Assembly: GCA_902570425.1 (NCBI GenBank)
Contig: CACFYB010000001.1
Location: forward strand, 124,001 to 188,000
DNA: 64,000 nt
From: an uncultured Pelagibacteraceae bacterium
Lineage (GTDB): Bacteria; Pseudomonadota; Alphaproteobacteria; Pelagibacterales; Pelagibacteraceae
Direction of reading: 5' to 3'
Shown here piece by piece: positions 40,813 through 50,181 of the stretch. The translations under genes were made by a program, and so were the position numbers. Position 1 is the first letter of the stretch, and every line of letters starts with the position of its first letter. The notes under the pieces are model-generated. The model saw only the letters and a list, made by a program, of their open reading frames with translations. It was not told the DNA's origin and did no database searches.

Positions 40813-41503
40813 CCCTACTTTTATCAAGATACTCACTTTTAAAAATTTTATGATCATTTTCAATATTAATTAAAAGAGGATTGCCCGTAGGTATTTCTAA
40901 ACTAGAAATTTGAATTTCATCTAATTTAAATAAATATTTACATAAAGCTCTTATTGAATTTCCATGTGCTGAAATAAGTACATTATTTTTATTTAATTTA
41001 TCCCTAATTTCTTGTTTATAAAAACTTATTACTCTTTCATAAGTATCCTTCAAAGATTCAGTATCGGGTATTTTTTCTTTTGGAATATTGTTGTAAGTTT
41101 CAATATTTTTTGGATGATAGGGACTTTCTTTATTTAATGGTTCAGGTCTAATATTCCAGGATCTTCTAAATTCATGTACTTTTTTTTCTCCAAGTTTTCT
41201 TATCATTTCAACTTTGTTTAAACCTGTTAAGGCTCCATAGTGTCTTTCATTCAGTTGCCATGCTTTGGTAAAGCCTTTTTTTTCATTTAGAATAGACTGG
41301 ATTATTTCCAAAGTTTTATTGGCCCTTAATTGTAATGAAGAATAGAAATAATTAATGACTATTTTTTTTTCTTTAATTAAATTACCAGCTTTTTCTGCCT
41401 CAATTTTACCCTGATCTGTAAGATCAACATCAACCCATCCAGTAAATTTTTTTTCAAGATTCCATTTACTTTGACCATGTCTTATAAGTATTAAATGATT
41501 CAT
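40790..41503 (-). CDS. gpmA: phosphoglycerate mutase, 2,3-bisphosphoglycerate-dependent
   Basis: GpmA interconverts 3- and 2-phosphoglycerate. The 237-residue protein has the phospho-His motif LIRHGQSKWN at the N-terminus, FTGWVDVDLTDQG, the ERHYGALTGLNK block and the second catalytic His in SAHGNSIRAL. It is about ten residues shorter than E. coli GpmA, with the loss at the C-terminal tail. It stands alone on the minus strand between the muropeptide-recycling operon and a VanZ-like gene, whose start is only 26 bp from its own. Confidence 0.95.
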   Translation of the reverse strand: MNHLILIRHGQSKWNLEKKFTGWVDVDLTDQGKIEAEKAGNLIKEKKIVINYFYSSLQLRANKTLEIIQSILNEKKGFTKAWQLNERHYGALTGLNKVEMIRKLGEKKVHEFRRSWNIRPEPLNKESPYHPKNIETYNNIPKEKIPDTESLKDTYERVISFYKQEIRDKLNKNNVLISAHGNSIRALCKYLFKLDEIQISSLEIPTGNPLLINIENDHKIFKSEYLDKSRAKDLLIF

Positions 41504-41529
41504 TATAATTTTTTTAATATAAAGTATCT

Positions 41530-41928
41530 ATGTATTTCTTAAAGATAACCTTTTATATTTCAAATCCTATTTTATTTTTATTTTACCTTTATCCAGGAAG
41601 TATATTGGGATGTATAATTACAAACGATTGTGATACACAACCTCAAATTTTAAATCAATCTGTATTTTTGTCTTTAAATCATATTTTGATATTTATTTTA
41701 TTTTCAATTTTAGGATTTTTTGCATATTATAAAAATTTCAAAAATATATTGATATATCTCATAGTAATTTCAATATTTTTAGAGCTTGCTCAAATAATAG
41801 TTCCTATTCGAACATTTCAGGTAATTGATTTGATTAGTAATTTGTTGGGAATAATGATTTCAATTGTGATTTACAAATTGTTTAATATTTGGAAACAAAA
41901 AAATAAGGAAATTAATAAAATAGTGTGA
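41530..41928 (+). CDS. VanZ-like membrane protein
   Basis: A 132-residue protein with about four hydrophobic helices. The pattern LNHILIFILFSILGFFA, then FLELAQIIVPIRTFQVIDLISNLLGI (here split: ELAQ, R, D, N and G conserved), matches the VanZ-like family. The family is widespread and its function uncertain; VanZ itself gives low-level teicoplanin resistance. The stop overlaps the GTG start of the following SLT-like lipoprotein, so the pair forms an operon. An envelope role is inferred from this neighbour only. Confidence 0.65.
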   Translation: MYFLKITFYISNPILFLFYLYPGSILGCIITNDCDTQPQILNQSVFLSLNHILIFILFSILGFFAYYKNFKNILIYLIVISIFLELAQIIVPIRTFQVIDLISNLLGIMISIVIYKLFNIWKQKNKEINKIV

Positions 41929-42524
41929 ATATTAGAAATAAAATATTTATTATACTTATTTTAATTTTTCTATCATCATGCACTTCTATTCCAAAAAATA
42001 CAAAAAATAGTTGCTTAATTTTTGACGAAAAATATCTTTGGTACAAACATACAAAAAATGTAGAGCAAAAATGGGGAACTCCAATTTATATTCAATTAGC
42101 TATAATTAAAATGGAGTCCAATTTTAATTGGCTCGCTAAACCTTCAAGACAAAAAATATTTAAAATAATTCCATATAAGCGACCATCAAGCTCTTTTGGT
42201 TATTCGCAAGCAGTTAAAGGAACCTGGGAGCAATATAAAAGAGAAACTGGTAATAAATTAGCAACAAGAGCAAGATTTAAAGACAGTGTTGACTTCATTG
42301 GATGGTATACAAATAAATCAGAAAACATTTTAAAGATATCAAAGAAAGATGCTTTCAAACAGTATCTTGCATATCATGAAGGATGGGGAAATTATAAAAA
42401 TTATAAAAAAAATAAAAAAGTAATTGGACTAGCTAAAAAAGTTGAGAGACAATCTAATAATTACAAAAAACAATTATTGAAATGTAAAAGCACATTAAAC
42501 AAAAAAAAGTATGTTATTTTTTAG
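41925..42524 (+). CDS. lipoprotein with lysozyme-like (SLT) domain
   Basis: A 199-residue protein with a lipoprotein signal peptide (ILIFLSSCTS; lipidated Cys at about residue 19). The middle contains IQLAIIKMESNFNWLA, with a Glu at the position of the catalytic residue of lytic transglycosylases, then SFGYSQAVKGTWEQYKRETG and YLAYHEGWGNY, which resemble SLT motifs II-IV. It is likely a small membrane-bound lytic transglycosylase or relative. The start is GTG, overlapping the VanZ-like stop (GTGA). Family assignment is by motif only. Confidence 0.65.
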   Translation: MNIRNKIFIILILIFLSSCTSIPKNTKNSCLIFDEKYLWYKHTKNVEQKWGTPIYIQLAIIKMESNFNWLAKPSRQKIFKIIPYKRPSSSFGYSQAVKGTWEQYKRETGNKLATRARFKDSVDFIGWYTNKSENILKISKKDAFKQYLAYHEGWGNYKNYKKNKKVIGLAKKVERQSNNYKKQLLKCKSTLNKKKYVIF

Positions 42525-45500
42525 ATAATTCTTTTTTTAGTTCCAAGTCGACTATATCAATTCTTTTTGTATTTTTTGCTAATGCGAGATACATTGAAGG
42601 AGTAACATATAAAGTAAAGAAAGTTGAAATAATCATTCCTCCTAATATTGTAGAACCAACTGCTAATCTTGAACCCTCTCCTGCACCTGGGCCAAAATTT
42701 CCAATCACTAAAGGCATCATTGCAATCATTGTACTCAGTGATGTCATTATAATTGGTCTAAACCGAACAGCGCACGCCTCTTTAATAGCTAATTCAATAG
42801 TTTTTCCACTTGATCTAATTTGGTTTGCGTAATCTACAATTAAAATACTATTTTTAGTTGAGATACCTATCAGTATAATTAATGCAATTTGAGAAAAAAT
42901 ATTTACTGAGCTATTTAAAAATAAAATAAACACTAATCCTCCAAAAATAGCCAAAGGCACAGTTAAGATTATTACAAATGGATGAACGAATGAGTTAAAT
43001 GTTGCAGCCATAACCAAATAAGCAGTTAGTAAAGCTAAAGCAAAAATTATAAATAATTCATTACTTGTCTCTTTAATTTCCTCTGATTTTCCTTTCCAAG
43101 TAATTTGGGTTTCTGGTGTTAAATCAACCATCACATTTTCGAAGTATTTAATCGCCTCTGTTAATGTGTACCCTTCACTAATATTTGCAGAAATTGTTAC
43201 TGCTCGTTGTCTATTATATCTAGCAAGTTCTTTTGCTGAACCTTCTTCCTTAAAACTAACAAGATTTGCTAAAGATATTAATTTTCCATTTGTTTCAGAG
43301 CGAACAAATATTTTCGAAACACCCTCTTTATTTCGTCGATCAGATAAATATTGTTGAACAATTATTGGATATTCTTTGCCCAGTTTGCTAAAAGTCGTTA
43401 TCTTTTTACCACCATAAAGTGTTTCAAGTGATTCACCAATCGATTTAGTTGAAACACCTAAATCTTTGGCTTTATTTTTATTTATAATTAATTTTACTTC
43501 TGGTTTGTTTCGATTGTAATCAGACTCAATTCTTGAGAGATTTTTATTAGATCTGAGTGTTCGTATAACTTTTTTTTGTATCGCCTCAAGTTCTTCATAA
43601 GTATTTCCATAAATGACCATTTGAACTGGTTTGTTGTAATTTGATACTCTGATAGATTGAGGAGATATAGGAAAAGCCAGGGCTTGGGGTAAAGTTACTA
43701 TTTTCCCAATTGCCTCTCTAAGAACAACTTGTTGACCTTTTTTACGATTTTTCCAATCATCAAGGAGAGCGATTATTATAAAGCTATTATATGAATTAGC
43801 TGAATTTCCAAATCCTGGAACACGCATTATAAATCTTGAATATGGACTATCCTCAGCTTGTAGCAAAGGAATAAGTCTTGCCTCTACTTTTTGGGCTTGT
43901 TCTTGAGTATATTCAAAAGAACTTCCTTCATCAGTTGAGCCAATTATTAGATATGCTCCTCGATCCTCCATAGGCAAAAGTTCTTTTTTTGAGAAACTAA
44001 ATAAAAGTACTGAGGCAATTATTATAAAAATAATAAAAAAACCTACACTTTTAGTTTTATTAATAACATTAACCAAAGTTTCCTCATAAAATTTAGCGAA
44101 GTTGGAAAAAATTTTTTCAAACTTTTGAATAAAAATTTTTTTCGATTTTTTTTTGTATAAAAATTTACTTGCAAGCATTGGTGACAAAGTTAATGCAACA
44201 AAAGAAGAAACTACAATTGAAAAAGATAATGCAATCGCTGTTTCTCTAAATAATGTTCCAGAAATTCCCTCTATAAATATTAATGGTAAGAAAACTGCTA
44301 CTAAAATTAGTGTTGTAGCAACGATAGCAAAGGAAATTTGTTTAGAGCCTTTATAAGCTGCAACGAGCGGTGTCTCACCATTCTCTATTCTTCTATAAAT
44401 TGCATCTGTCATAATTACCGAGTCATCTGTGATTATACCAATTGCTAAAATAAAACTTAAAAGTACAAAAATGTTGATAGAAAGACCAAATATGTATAAG
44501 CCTAGAAAGGATGCTATTAAACTCACAGGGAGTGCAATAGCAGGCACAATGACTGCCTTTAAATTCCCTAAAAATAAATAAATTATCAATACTACTAAAA
44601 CAAAAGCGATTATCAAAGTTTTATAAACTTCTTCAATGGCGGCCTCAACATAGTTAGCCCTATTGAAAGAAACTCTCAAATCTAATTCTTCTGGTAAAGA
44701 TTTTTTTACTTCGACAATTTTTTTTTTAATATCATTTGAAAGTTCTACTGTTGAAGCACCACTTCTTGCGTAGATACCTATTCCTACAGTTTTCAAATTT
44801 ATTTGATCTTTAGTCTGAGCTTTAAAAAGAGTTTTCTCTGATACTGGGCCGAATTCAACGTTTGCTACATCTGATAACAGAATTACACGATTACTAGTTT
44901 TTTTGATGGGTATTTGTTTTATAGTTTCAATATCGTTGTATGATTTATCTAGATTTAGTGTTAAATCGATATTATCTGCTTCCAACGTTCCTGCAGGCAA
45001 ACTTATATTTTCTCCACGAATTGCAAATTCAACTTCTTTAATGGTTAAATCATTAGCTGCAAGTTTAATAGGATCAATCCATACTCTAATGCTTAATTCT
45101 CTTAATCCACCAACCCTTATTCTTCCAACATTTTTAACACTTGAAAATTGGTCTACAAGATATCTCTCTGCGTAATCTCCTAATTCAAGGTCGCTCCATG
45201 AGGGTGAGGATAATGACAGCCACATAGTTGTTGTAAACCCTGCAGCTCGTTTAAGTATTTGTGGTGGGTCTGACTCGGTTGGCAAGTTATCCACAACTCT
45301 TGCAACTCTCTCTCTTATATCATTGGCAGCATTATCTAGATCAATACTCGTATCAAATTCAACATTAATTGTGCTTCTTCCATTTTCAGATTTCGAGTCT
45401 ATATTTTTTATACCTTCAGCCCCACCAATAACATCCTCAACAACTTGTGTAACTTCTTGATCTACTATCGAAGCTGATGCAGATTTGTAGTCCACTTGAA

Positions 45501-45642
45501 CTTGAACAACAGGTGGCTGAATTCCATTGGGCAATTCTCTAACAGGCAATTTCCAAAAAACAAATAAACCAAATATGATCAGTATTAGGGACATAACCCA
45601 TGATACTGTCGGTCTTTTAATACTTAATTCAGTAATAAACAT
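42514..45642 (-). CDS. RND efflux transporter, AcrB/HAE1-type inner membrane pump
   Basis: A proton-driven multidrug pump subunit of 1042 residues. The protein starts LSIKRPTVSWVMSLILIIFGL and shows the twelve-helix, two-loop RND plan, with LPVRELPNGIQPPVVQV, the TM4 acidic residues in AIGIITDDSVIMTDAIYR (two Asp as expected), and the TM10 Lys in IGISTKNSILIVDYA. It overlaps the adaptor gene by one base. No outer-membrane TolC gene is adjacent. Substrates cannot be predicted. Confidence 0.92.
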   Translation of the reverse strand: MFITELSIKRPTVSWVMSLILIIFGLFVFWKLPVRELPNGIQPPVVQVQVDYKSASASIVDQEVTQVVEDVIGGAEGIKNIDSKSENGRSTINVEFDTSIDLDNAANDIRERVARVVDNLPTESDPPQILKRAAGFTTTMWLSLSSPSWSDLELGDYAERYLVDQFSSVKNVGRIRVGGLRELSIRVWIDPIKLAANDLTIKEVEFAIRGENISLPAGTLEADNIDLTLNLDKSYNDIETIKQIPIKKTSNRVILLSDVANVEFGPVSEKTLFKAQTKDQINLKTVGIGIYARSGASTVELSNDIKKKIVEVKKSLPEELDLRVSFNRANYVEAAIEEVYKTLIIAFVLVVLIIYLFLGNLKAVIVPAIALPVSLIASFLGLYIFGLSINIFVLLSFILAIGIITDDSVIMTDAIYRRIENGETPLVAAYKGSKQISFAIVATTLILVAVFLPLIFIEGISGTLFRETAIALSFSIVVSSFVALTLSPMLASKFLYKKKSKKIFIQKFEKIFSNFAKFYEETLVNVINKTKSVGFFIIFIIIASVLLFSFSKKELLPMEDRGAYLIIGSTDEGSSFEYTQEQAQKVEARLIPLLQAEDSPYSRFIMRVPGFGNSANSYNSFIIIALLDDWKNRKKGQQVVLREAIGKIVTLPQALAFPISPQSIRVSNYNKPVQMVIYGNTYEELEAIQKKVIRTLRSNKNLSRIESDYNRNKPEVKLIINKNKAKDLGVSTKSIGESLETLYGGKKITTFSKLGKEYPIIVQQYLSDRRNKEGVSKIFVRSETNGKLISLANLVSFKEEGSAKELARYNRQRAVTISANISEGYTLTEAIKYFENVMVDLTPETQITWKGKSEEIKETSNELFIIFALALLTAYLVMAATFNSFVHPFVIILTVPLAIFGGLVFILFLNSSVNIFSQIALIILIGISTKNSILIVDYANQIRSSGKTIELAIKEACAVRFRPIIMTSLSTMIAMMPLVIGNFGPGAGEGSRLAVGSTILGGMIISTFFTLYVTPSMYLALAKNTKRIDIVDLELKKELSKK

Positions 45643-46511
45643 TATTTATTTATAGGTTTTATTTTTCCACTAGGCCTTACCTTTTTTAGACCCTCAGCTA
45701 CAATTATATCACCCACAATTAAGCCTGAAATTATTTCAATGTTACGATCGCCTCTAAGGCCAGTTTTTACCTCAGTTTTATTTGCAATATTTTCTGCATT
45801 AATTTTGTAAACATATGATTTATCACCCTCTATCATCACACTCGTATCAGGTACACTTAAAGAATTTCTCAAATCAAATTTAACTTTTACCTCTAAAAGT
45901 GAACCTGAGATTAATTCTAAATTTTCGTTTTTCACTTTTATTCTTGATAATAAACTTCTGGTGTCTGCATTTATTCTGCTTGAAACAAAATCTATTTCAC
46001 CTGAAAAAGTTTTATCTTTGAAACTAGATAAGGTAACTTCGACTGGAAGACCTTTTTTTATAAATTTAGAGTAATTTTCTGGAATTTTAATATCTGAGTA
46101 AATTATTGAGTTATCATCAAGTGTAATGATAAATATGTTGTTTGAAACAAGAATGTCTTCAGTTAAACCTGTGTAGCCAAGAACTCCACTAAATGGAGCC
46201 AATATATCCCCACTTTTCAATTTAATTAAAACATCTCCTTTTTTAATAAAATTCTTAAGTTTTAAATCCTCAAAAAGATCATCTTTTTTAATCTTAAAAG
46301 TTTTTGATTTTTTAGAAATTGCTGTACCGTAAGTTTCTATTTGTTCAGAGAATTCTTTTTCAATAACCTCAGTTACAATTATTCCTGGCGGTGGTATCTT
46401 ACTGAATTTTTTTTTAAAATGATTGCCAATCATAGATCTTCCAACAATTACAATTGTAATTATTAAAAAAAATACAAATATTATTGAAATAGTTTTTGTA
46501 GATCTTTTCAT
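45642..46511 (-). CDS. RND periplasmic adaptor (membrane fusion protein) without alpha-hairpin
   Basis: At 289 residues this is much shorter than AcrA-like adaptors. An N-terminal membrane anchor (STKTISIIFVFFLIITIVIV) is followed by the beta/lipoyl halves, then a beta-barrel (LPVEVTLSSF, FVSSRINADTRSLLSRIKV) and the membrane-proximal domain ending LIVGDIIVAEGLKKVRPSGK. The two lipoyl halves join directly at LIKLKSGDILAPFSGVLG, with no room for the coiled-coil hairpin that contacts TolC. It is translated just before the pump gene. Family is secure, mode of assembly is not. Confidence 0.85.
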   Translation of the reverse strand: MKRSTKTISIIFVFFLIITIVIVGRSMIGNHFKKKFSKIPPPGIIVTEVIEKEFSEQIETYGTAISKKSKTFKIKKDDLFEDLKLKNFIKKGDVLIKLKSGDILAPFSGVLGYTGLTEDILVSNNIFIITLDDNSIIYSDIKIPENYSKFIKKGLPVEVTLSSFKDKTFSGEIDFVSSRINADTRSLLSRIKVKNENLELISGSLLEVKVKFDLRNSLSVPDTSVMIEGDKSYVYKINAENIANKTEVKTGLRGDRNIEIISGLIVGDIIVAEGLKKVRPSGKIKPINK

Positions 46512-46518
46512 ATAAAAT

Positions 46519-47334
46519 TTAAATTAATCCGTATTCGGCCCAAGAGCCATCATAAATACAAGGTTGATATTTATCATTTATTAGAGAATAAGCTAGTGCC
46601 AAAACACACGCAGTAACTCCGGAACCACAGGAAAAAACAATATCTTTATCATTCAAATCATCTATGAAAGATTCAAAAATAGTTTTAAGTTCATTTTTAT
46701 TTTTAAAAGTTTTATCATTATTAAGACAATAGTCGAAAGGTATACATAAAGAATTTTTTATTGATCCACTCCTTAATCCTTTTCGTGGCTCAGGGACCTT
46801 TCCCTCAAATCTTTCCTTGCTTCTTCCGTCGATAATTTTAAATTTTTGGGAAATTATGTTTTTATCAATTAAATTTTTATTCTTAACTAGTTCTTTTTTT
46901 TCATCACTTTTGTAATTAGAAAAGTTAATCTTTAATTCAGTCGAACTAATTTTTCTATTTTCTTTAATCCATTTTTTTAGTCCTCCATTTAGAACATGTA
47001 TCAATTTAGGATCATGTCCGAAGTAAATGAAATTGAACCAGCAACGGCAAGAACTTATTACATCTGAATTATCGTAAACAACTATCTTATCATTTATATT
47101 TATTCCCATTTTTGAAACTATTTTTTCCCAATCTTTTTTGTCGGTTAACATGTGTGGTAGGGAAGTATTTTTTTTTGAATTTTTGTCTAAATCAAAAAAA
47201 ATTGCACCAGGTATATGATTTAATTTATATTCCTGATATCCGTCTCTCAAGGTATGTGGCATATGCCACGAACAATCAATAATCTTTACATTATAAAGAT
47301 TTTTTTCTAACCATTTTGTTTCAACTAATGACAT
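46519..47334 (-). CDS. sseA: 3-mercaptopyruvate / thiosulfate sulfurtransferase
   Basis: A tandem rhodanese of 271 residues. The C-terminal rhodanese domain carries the active-site Cys in FSCGSGVTACVLALA; the loop CGSGVTA is the 3-mercaptopyruvate sulfurtransferase type. The N-terminal non-catalytic domain has HIPGAIFFDLD and VVYDNSD. It moves sulfur from 3-mercaptopyruvate to acceptors such as thiols or cyanide. It begins 1 bp after the msrA stop, so both sulfur-related genes share a transcript that probably continues into the RND genes 7 bp on. Confidence 0.9.
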   Translation of the reverse strand: MSLVETKWLEKNLYNVKIIDCSWHMPHTLRDGYQEYKLNHIPGAIFFDLDKNSKKNTSLPHMLTDKKDWEKIVSKMGININDKIVVYDNSDVISSCRCWFNFIYFGHDPKLIHVLNGGLKKWIKENRKISSTELKINFSNYKSDEKKELVKNKNLIDKNIISQKFKIIDGRSKERFEGKVPEPRKGLRSGSIKNSLCIPFDYCLNNDKTFKNKNELKTIFESFIDDLNDKDIVFSCGSGVTACVLALAYSLINDKYQPCIYDGSWAEYGLI

Positions 47335-47335
47335 T

Positions 47336-47779
47336 CTATCTTTTTTCTAAATATTTCTGGTGATATTCTTCAGCTGGACAATAATTTTTTAAGAAAGAAA
47401 TTTTAGTTACAACTTTACCAGATAATCTATCATTTACGTCGTTTAATACTTTTTCAGCTACCACTTTCTGTTTATCATTTAAAATAAATATTTCACTTCT
47501 ATATTGTGTACCAAAATCTGGTCCTTGAGAATTTAATGTAGTTGGATCATGTATTTGAAAAAAAATTTTTAAAATCTTTTCATAAGAAATTATTTTTTCA
47601 TCAAAATCAAGTTTGACAACTTCAGCATGATTTGTATTACCAGTACACACTTCTTTGTAACTTGTTTTTGGGCTATTGCCCCCGCAATATCCAACCTCTG
47701 TTTTAATGATGCCATTAATTTTGCTAAACTTGATTTCTGGACCCCAAAAACACCCTAATGCTAAAACTGCTATTTCCAT
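47336..47779 (-). CDS. msrA: peptide methionine sulfoxide reductase MsrA
   Basis: MsrA repairs oxidised methionine in proteins. The 147-residue protein starts with the catalytic motif LALGCFWGPE at residues 6-15, then VGYCGG, NHAEVVKLDFD and DPTTLNSQGPDFGTQYRSEIF, all diagnostic, and ends YCPAEEYHQKYLEK. It is the minimal-length form, without signal peptide or fused MsrB domain. It is first in the minus-strand group msrA-sseA-adaptor-pump and divergent from the EamA gene over 35 bp. Confidence 0.94.
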   Translation of the reverse strand: MEIAVLALGCFWGPEIKFSKINGIIKTEVGYCGGNSPKTSYKEVCTGNTNHAEVVKLDFDEKIISYEKILKIFFQIHDPTTLNSQGPDFGTQYRSEIFILNDKQKVVAEKVLNDVNDRLSGKVVTKISFLKNYCPAEEYHQKYLEKR

Positions 47780-47814
47780 TGATTATGATTTAAATTAATT
47801 TACAAATTATTCAT

Positions 47815-48699
47815 ATGCTGAGTAAAAATCAATTAGGTTTTTTGTACATGTTTTTGTCCATTTGTGCGTTTTCTCTAATGGATGTAATCGTAAAATGGTC
47901 TGTTGATTATCCTATAGGACAGGTATTATTTTTTAGAGGATTTATTGGAATTATATTTTATTTATTTATCATTCCTAAAGAGAGATTACACAATTTTTAT
48001 AAAACGGATAGACCGGGCTTACATTTTCTAAGATGTGCATCAGGATTAGTAGCATTAGTTGCAATTTTTATTGCTTTAAGAGAATTGCCGTTGGCAACAG
48101 TTGTTAGTATATCATTTGCAGCTCCAATCTTTACAACTATTTTTTCTATATTTTTACTGAGCGAAAGAGTTGGAATCTTTAGATGGTTAGCGGTGATAAT
48201 TGGATTTTTGGGTATTATAATAATTACAGAACCAGGTATCACCGAGTTAAATATATATTATGTGTTTCCTATAATTTTTTGTTTAGGACTTTCATATGTT
48301 GCGATTGCAATTAGACAACTTTCTACGACAGAGCCTGTTTGGTTAATTTCATTTTATTTTTCTTTATCTATAACTATATTGAGTTTTTTTACTATTCCCC
48401 AAGGTTGGGTGATGCCAAGTTTTAATCATTTAATTTTATTGTCACTAGTTGGTATTTTTGGTGGAGTTGCAAATTTATGGCTCAGTCAATCCTACAAATA
48501 CTCAGAGGTTTCTCTTGTAACTCCTTTAAAATATTTGGCTTTAGTTTTTGCTATAATTTTTGGTTATTTTATTTGGGGTGAGATACCAACAATCAAAACA
48601 CTTATTGGTGCTTTCTTAGTTATCATTTCAACATTGATAATTTTTAGAAGAGAAATATATAACAAAAAAATTATTACCTCTAAAACTATCAATGACTAA
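47815..48699 (+). CDS. EamA/DMT-family permease
   Basis: A 294-residue drug/metabolite transporter family protein with about ten hydrophobic helices in two EamA repeats. Typical segments are FRGFIGIIFYLF, ALRELPLATVVSISFAAPIF and LSERVGIFRWLAVIIGFLG in the first repeat, and SLVTPLKYLALVFAIIFGYFIWGE in the second. Substrates of this family range from amino acids and SAM to sugar nucleotides and cannot be read here. It overlaps alkA by 8 bp, which is probably just compaction. Confidence 0.88.
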   Translation: MLSKNQLGFLYMFLSICAFSLMDVIVKWSVDYPIGQVLFFRGFIGIIFYLFIIPKERLHNFYKTDRPGLHFLRCASGLVALVAIFIALRELPLATVVSISFAAPIFTTIFSIFLLSERVGIFRWLAVIIGFLGIIIITEPGITELNIYYVFPIIFCLGLSYVAIAIRQLSTTEPVWLISFYFSLSITILSFFTIPQGWVMPSFNHLILLSLVGIFGGVANLWLSQSYKYSEVSLVTPLKYLALVFAIIFGYFIWGEIPTIKTLIGAFLVIISTLIIFRREIYNKKIITSKTIND

Positions 48700-49327
48700 A
48701 GTACCAAAATATTGGAATAAAGCTAAAAAATATTTAGCGAAAAAAGATAAAATAATGTCTAAATTAATACAAAATTACAAAAGCCCATCAGAGATTATTT
48801 TGACATCAAGAAAAGATATTTTTTTCTCTTTATGCAAGAGTATAATTGGTCAACAGATAAGTGTTTCTGCAGCAAATTCTGTTTTTTTAAAATTTAAAAG
48901 GAAATGTGGCAATAAAATTAACGCAAAGACTGTTTCCAATTTAAGTTTTGAACAACTTAAAAGTTGTGGTTTGAGTCGTCAGAAAGTCTTAGGAATCAAA
49001 AGTCTTGCTAAACAAATTATAAATAAGTCTTTTAATCCCAAGTTAATTGAAAAGATGGAAGATGAGGAAGCTATAGAATACTTGTCTACTTTAAGACAAA
49101 TAGGAAGATGGTCTGCTGAGATGATTTTGCTGTTTACATATAATAGATCTAATATTTGGCCAGTTCAAGATATAGGTCTGTTAAGATCTATTTCAAAAAA
49201 TTATAAAAAAAAATATTTACCACCAGAGAATTTTGTAAAATTACTAAAGAAAAGATTTACTCCATACTGCTCAGTGGCAACATGGTATTTATGGAGAAGT
49301 ATAGATCCAGAACCTATTCAATACTAA
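48692..49327 (+). CDS. alkA: DNA-3-methyladenine glycosylase II (HhH-GPD)
   Basis: A base-excision repair glycosylase of 211 residues for alkylated purines. It has SIIGQQISVSAANSVFLKF, the helix-hairpin-helix segment with LRQIGRWSAEMILLF, and the catalytic Asp in WPVQDIGLLRSI, as in the AlkA core. The N-terminal TBP-like domain of E. coli AlkA is absent, so it is the short form. It overlaps the convergent DUF1330 gene by 14 bp. Confidence 0.87.
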   Translation: MTKVPKYWNKAKKYLAKKDKIMSKLIQNYKSPSEIILTSRKDIFFSLCKSIIGQQISVSAANSVFLKFKRKCGNKINAKTVSNLSFEQLKSCGLSRQKVLGIKSLAKQIINKSFNPKLIEKMEDEEAIEYLSTLRQIGRWSAEMILLFTYNRSNIWPVQDIGLLRSISKNYKKKYLPPENFVKLLKKRFTPYCSVATWYLWRSIDPEPIQY

Positions 49328-49610
49328 AACCCTCAATCACTTGCATATGTCTTGAAGTAGTGGTCTTTGCTAGGTTCCAACCATCTTGATACTCCTTAGA
49401 CTCATGACATTTTAATGCCTGTTCATAGCTTGGAAATTCCCATACAACTGTCCTAGAAAAATCTTCACCATCAAAAGTTGTATGTTTTCCTCCCCTTACA
49501 AGAGGAACGCCACCATATTTTTTTATTATAGGTGTTACAGTTTCAGCATATCTTTTTAAATTATCTTGATTATTTACTTTAGAATATAAACTTATCCAAT
49601 AACCTTTCAT
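49314..49610 (-). CDS. DUF1330 family protein
   Basis: A small ferredoxin-fold protein of 98 residues. The ATG at 49610 is chosen because AGGAG lies 5 bp before it and the protein then starts MKGYWISLYSKVNN, as in the family; the frame itself is open to 49676. Conserved features are GGVPLVRGGKH, VVWEFPSYEQALKCHESKEYQ and a C-terminal VIEGF. The family is dimeric and its function unknown. It is convergent with alkA and divergent from the phosphoribosyltransferase gene over about 43 bp. Confidence 0.85.
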   Translation of the reverse strand: MKGYWISLYSKVNNQDNLKRYAETVTPIIKKYGGVPLVRGGKHTTFDGEDFSRTVVWEFPSYEQALKCHESKEYQDGWNLAKTTTSRHMQVIEGFSIE

Positions 49611-49653
49611 CATTTCTCCTTTTTTAATAATTTCAATTATGATAATAAATTTT

Positions 49654-50181
49654 ATGGCAGAGAAATTAATTATCAATTTTGATGAATATACTCAAATTGT
49701 TGAAAAATTAGCAATACAAATTCATAAAAACTATAAACCAACAGTTTTAGTTGGCATTATGAGGGGTGCAGCTCCAATTATTGACATTTTATCAAGAATT
49801 TTAAAATTACCCATAGCTTACATAGTAATACAAAGTTATTCCGGTAAAGGTATAGAGGATCAACAAGGGCAACTTATATTTGCAAGAGAAATTAGTTCAT
49901 TAGCAAAGAATGAAGATTTTAACAAAGTACTTTTAATAGATGATCTTTCAGACACAGGTTTGACATTAAATAAGAGTATTGAGTGGTTAAAAAATTATGG
50001 GCCAACAAAAAATTATATTAAAGAGGTAAAAACTGCATGTTTATGGAAAAAAAGATCTTCTACTTTTGAACCTGATTTTTGCCCAATTAGATTAAATTCT
50101 GACCCTTGGATTGTTCAACCTACTGAACATTATGAGGAATTGTCTATAGAAAAAATTGTAGAAAAAAACAGGGCCAATTAA
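49654..50181 (+). CDS. purine-type phosphoribosyltransferase
   Basis: A 175-residue type I phosphoribosyltransferase starting at the ATG at 49654 (MAEKLIINFDEYTQIVEKLA). It has LVGIMRGAAPIIDILSRIL, the PRPP-binding loop VLLIDDLSDTGLTL and a C-terminal DPWIVQPTEHYEE resembling xanthine/hypoxanthine enzymes. The convergent NCS2 permease (purine type) 26 bp away suggests joint purine salvage. Exact base specificity is not decidable by eye. Its end overlaps a GC-rich hairpin that terminates the permease gene. Confidence 0.75.
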   Translation: MAEKLIINFDEYTQIVEKLAIQIHKNYKPTVLVGIMRGAAPIIDILSRILKLPIAYIVIQSYSGKGIEDQQGQLIFAREISSLAKNEDFNKVLLIDDLSDTGLTLNKSIEWLKNYGPTKNYIKEVKTACLWKKRSSTFEPDFCPIRLNSDPWIVQPTEHYEELSIEKIVEKNRAN

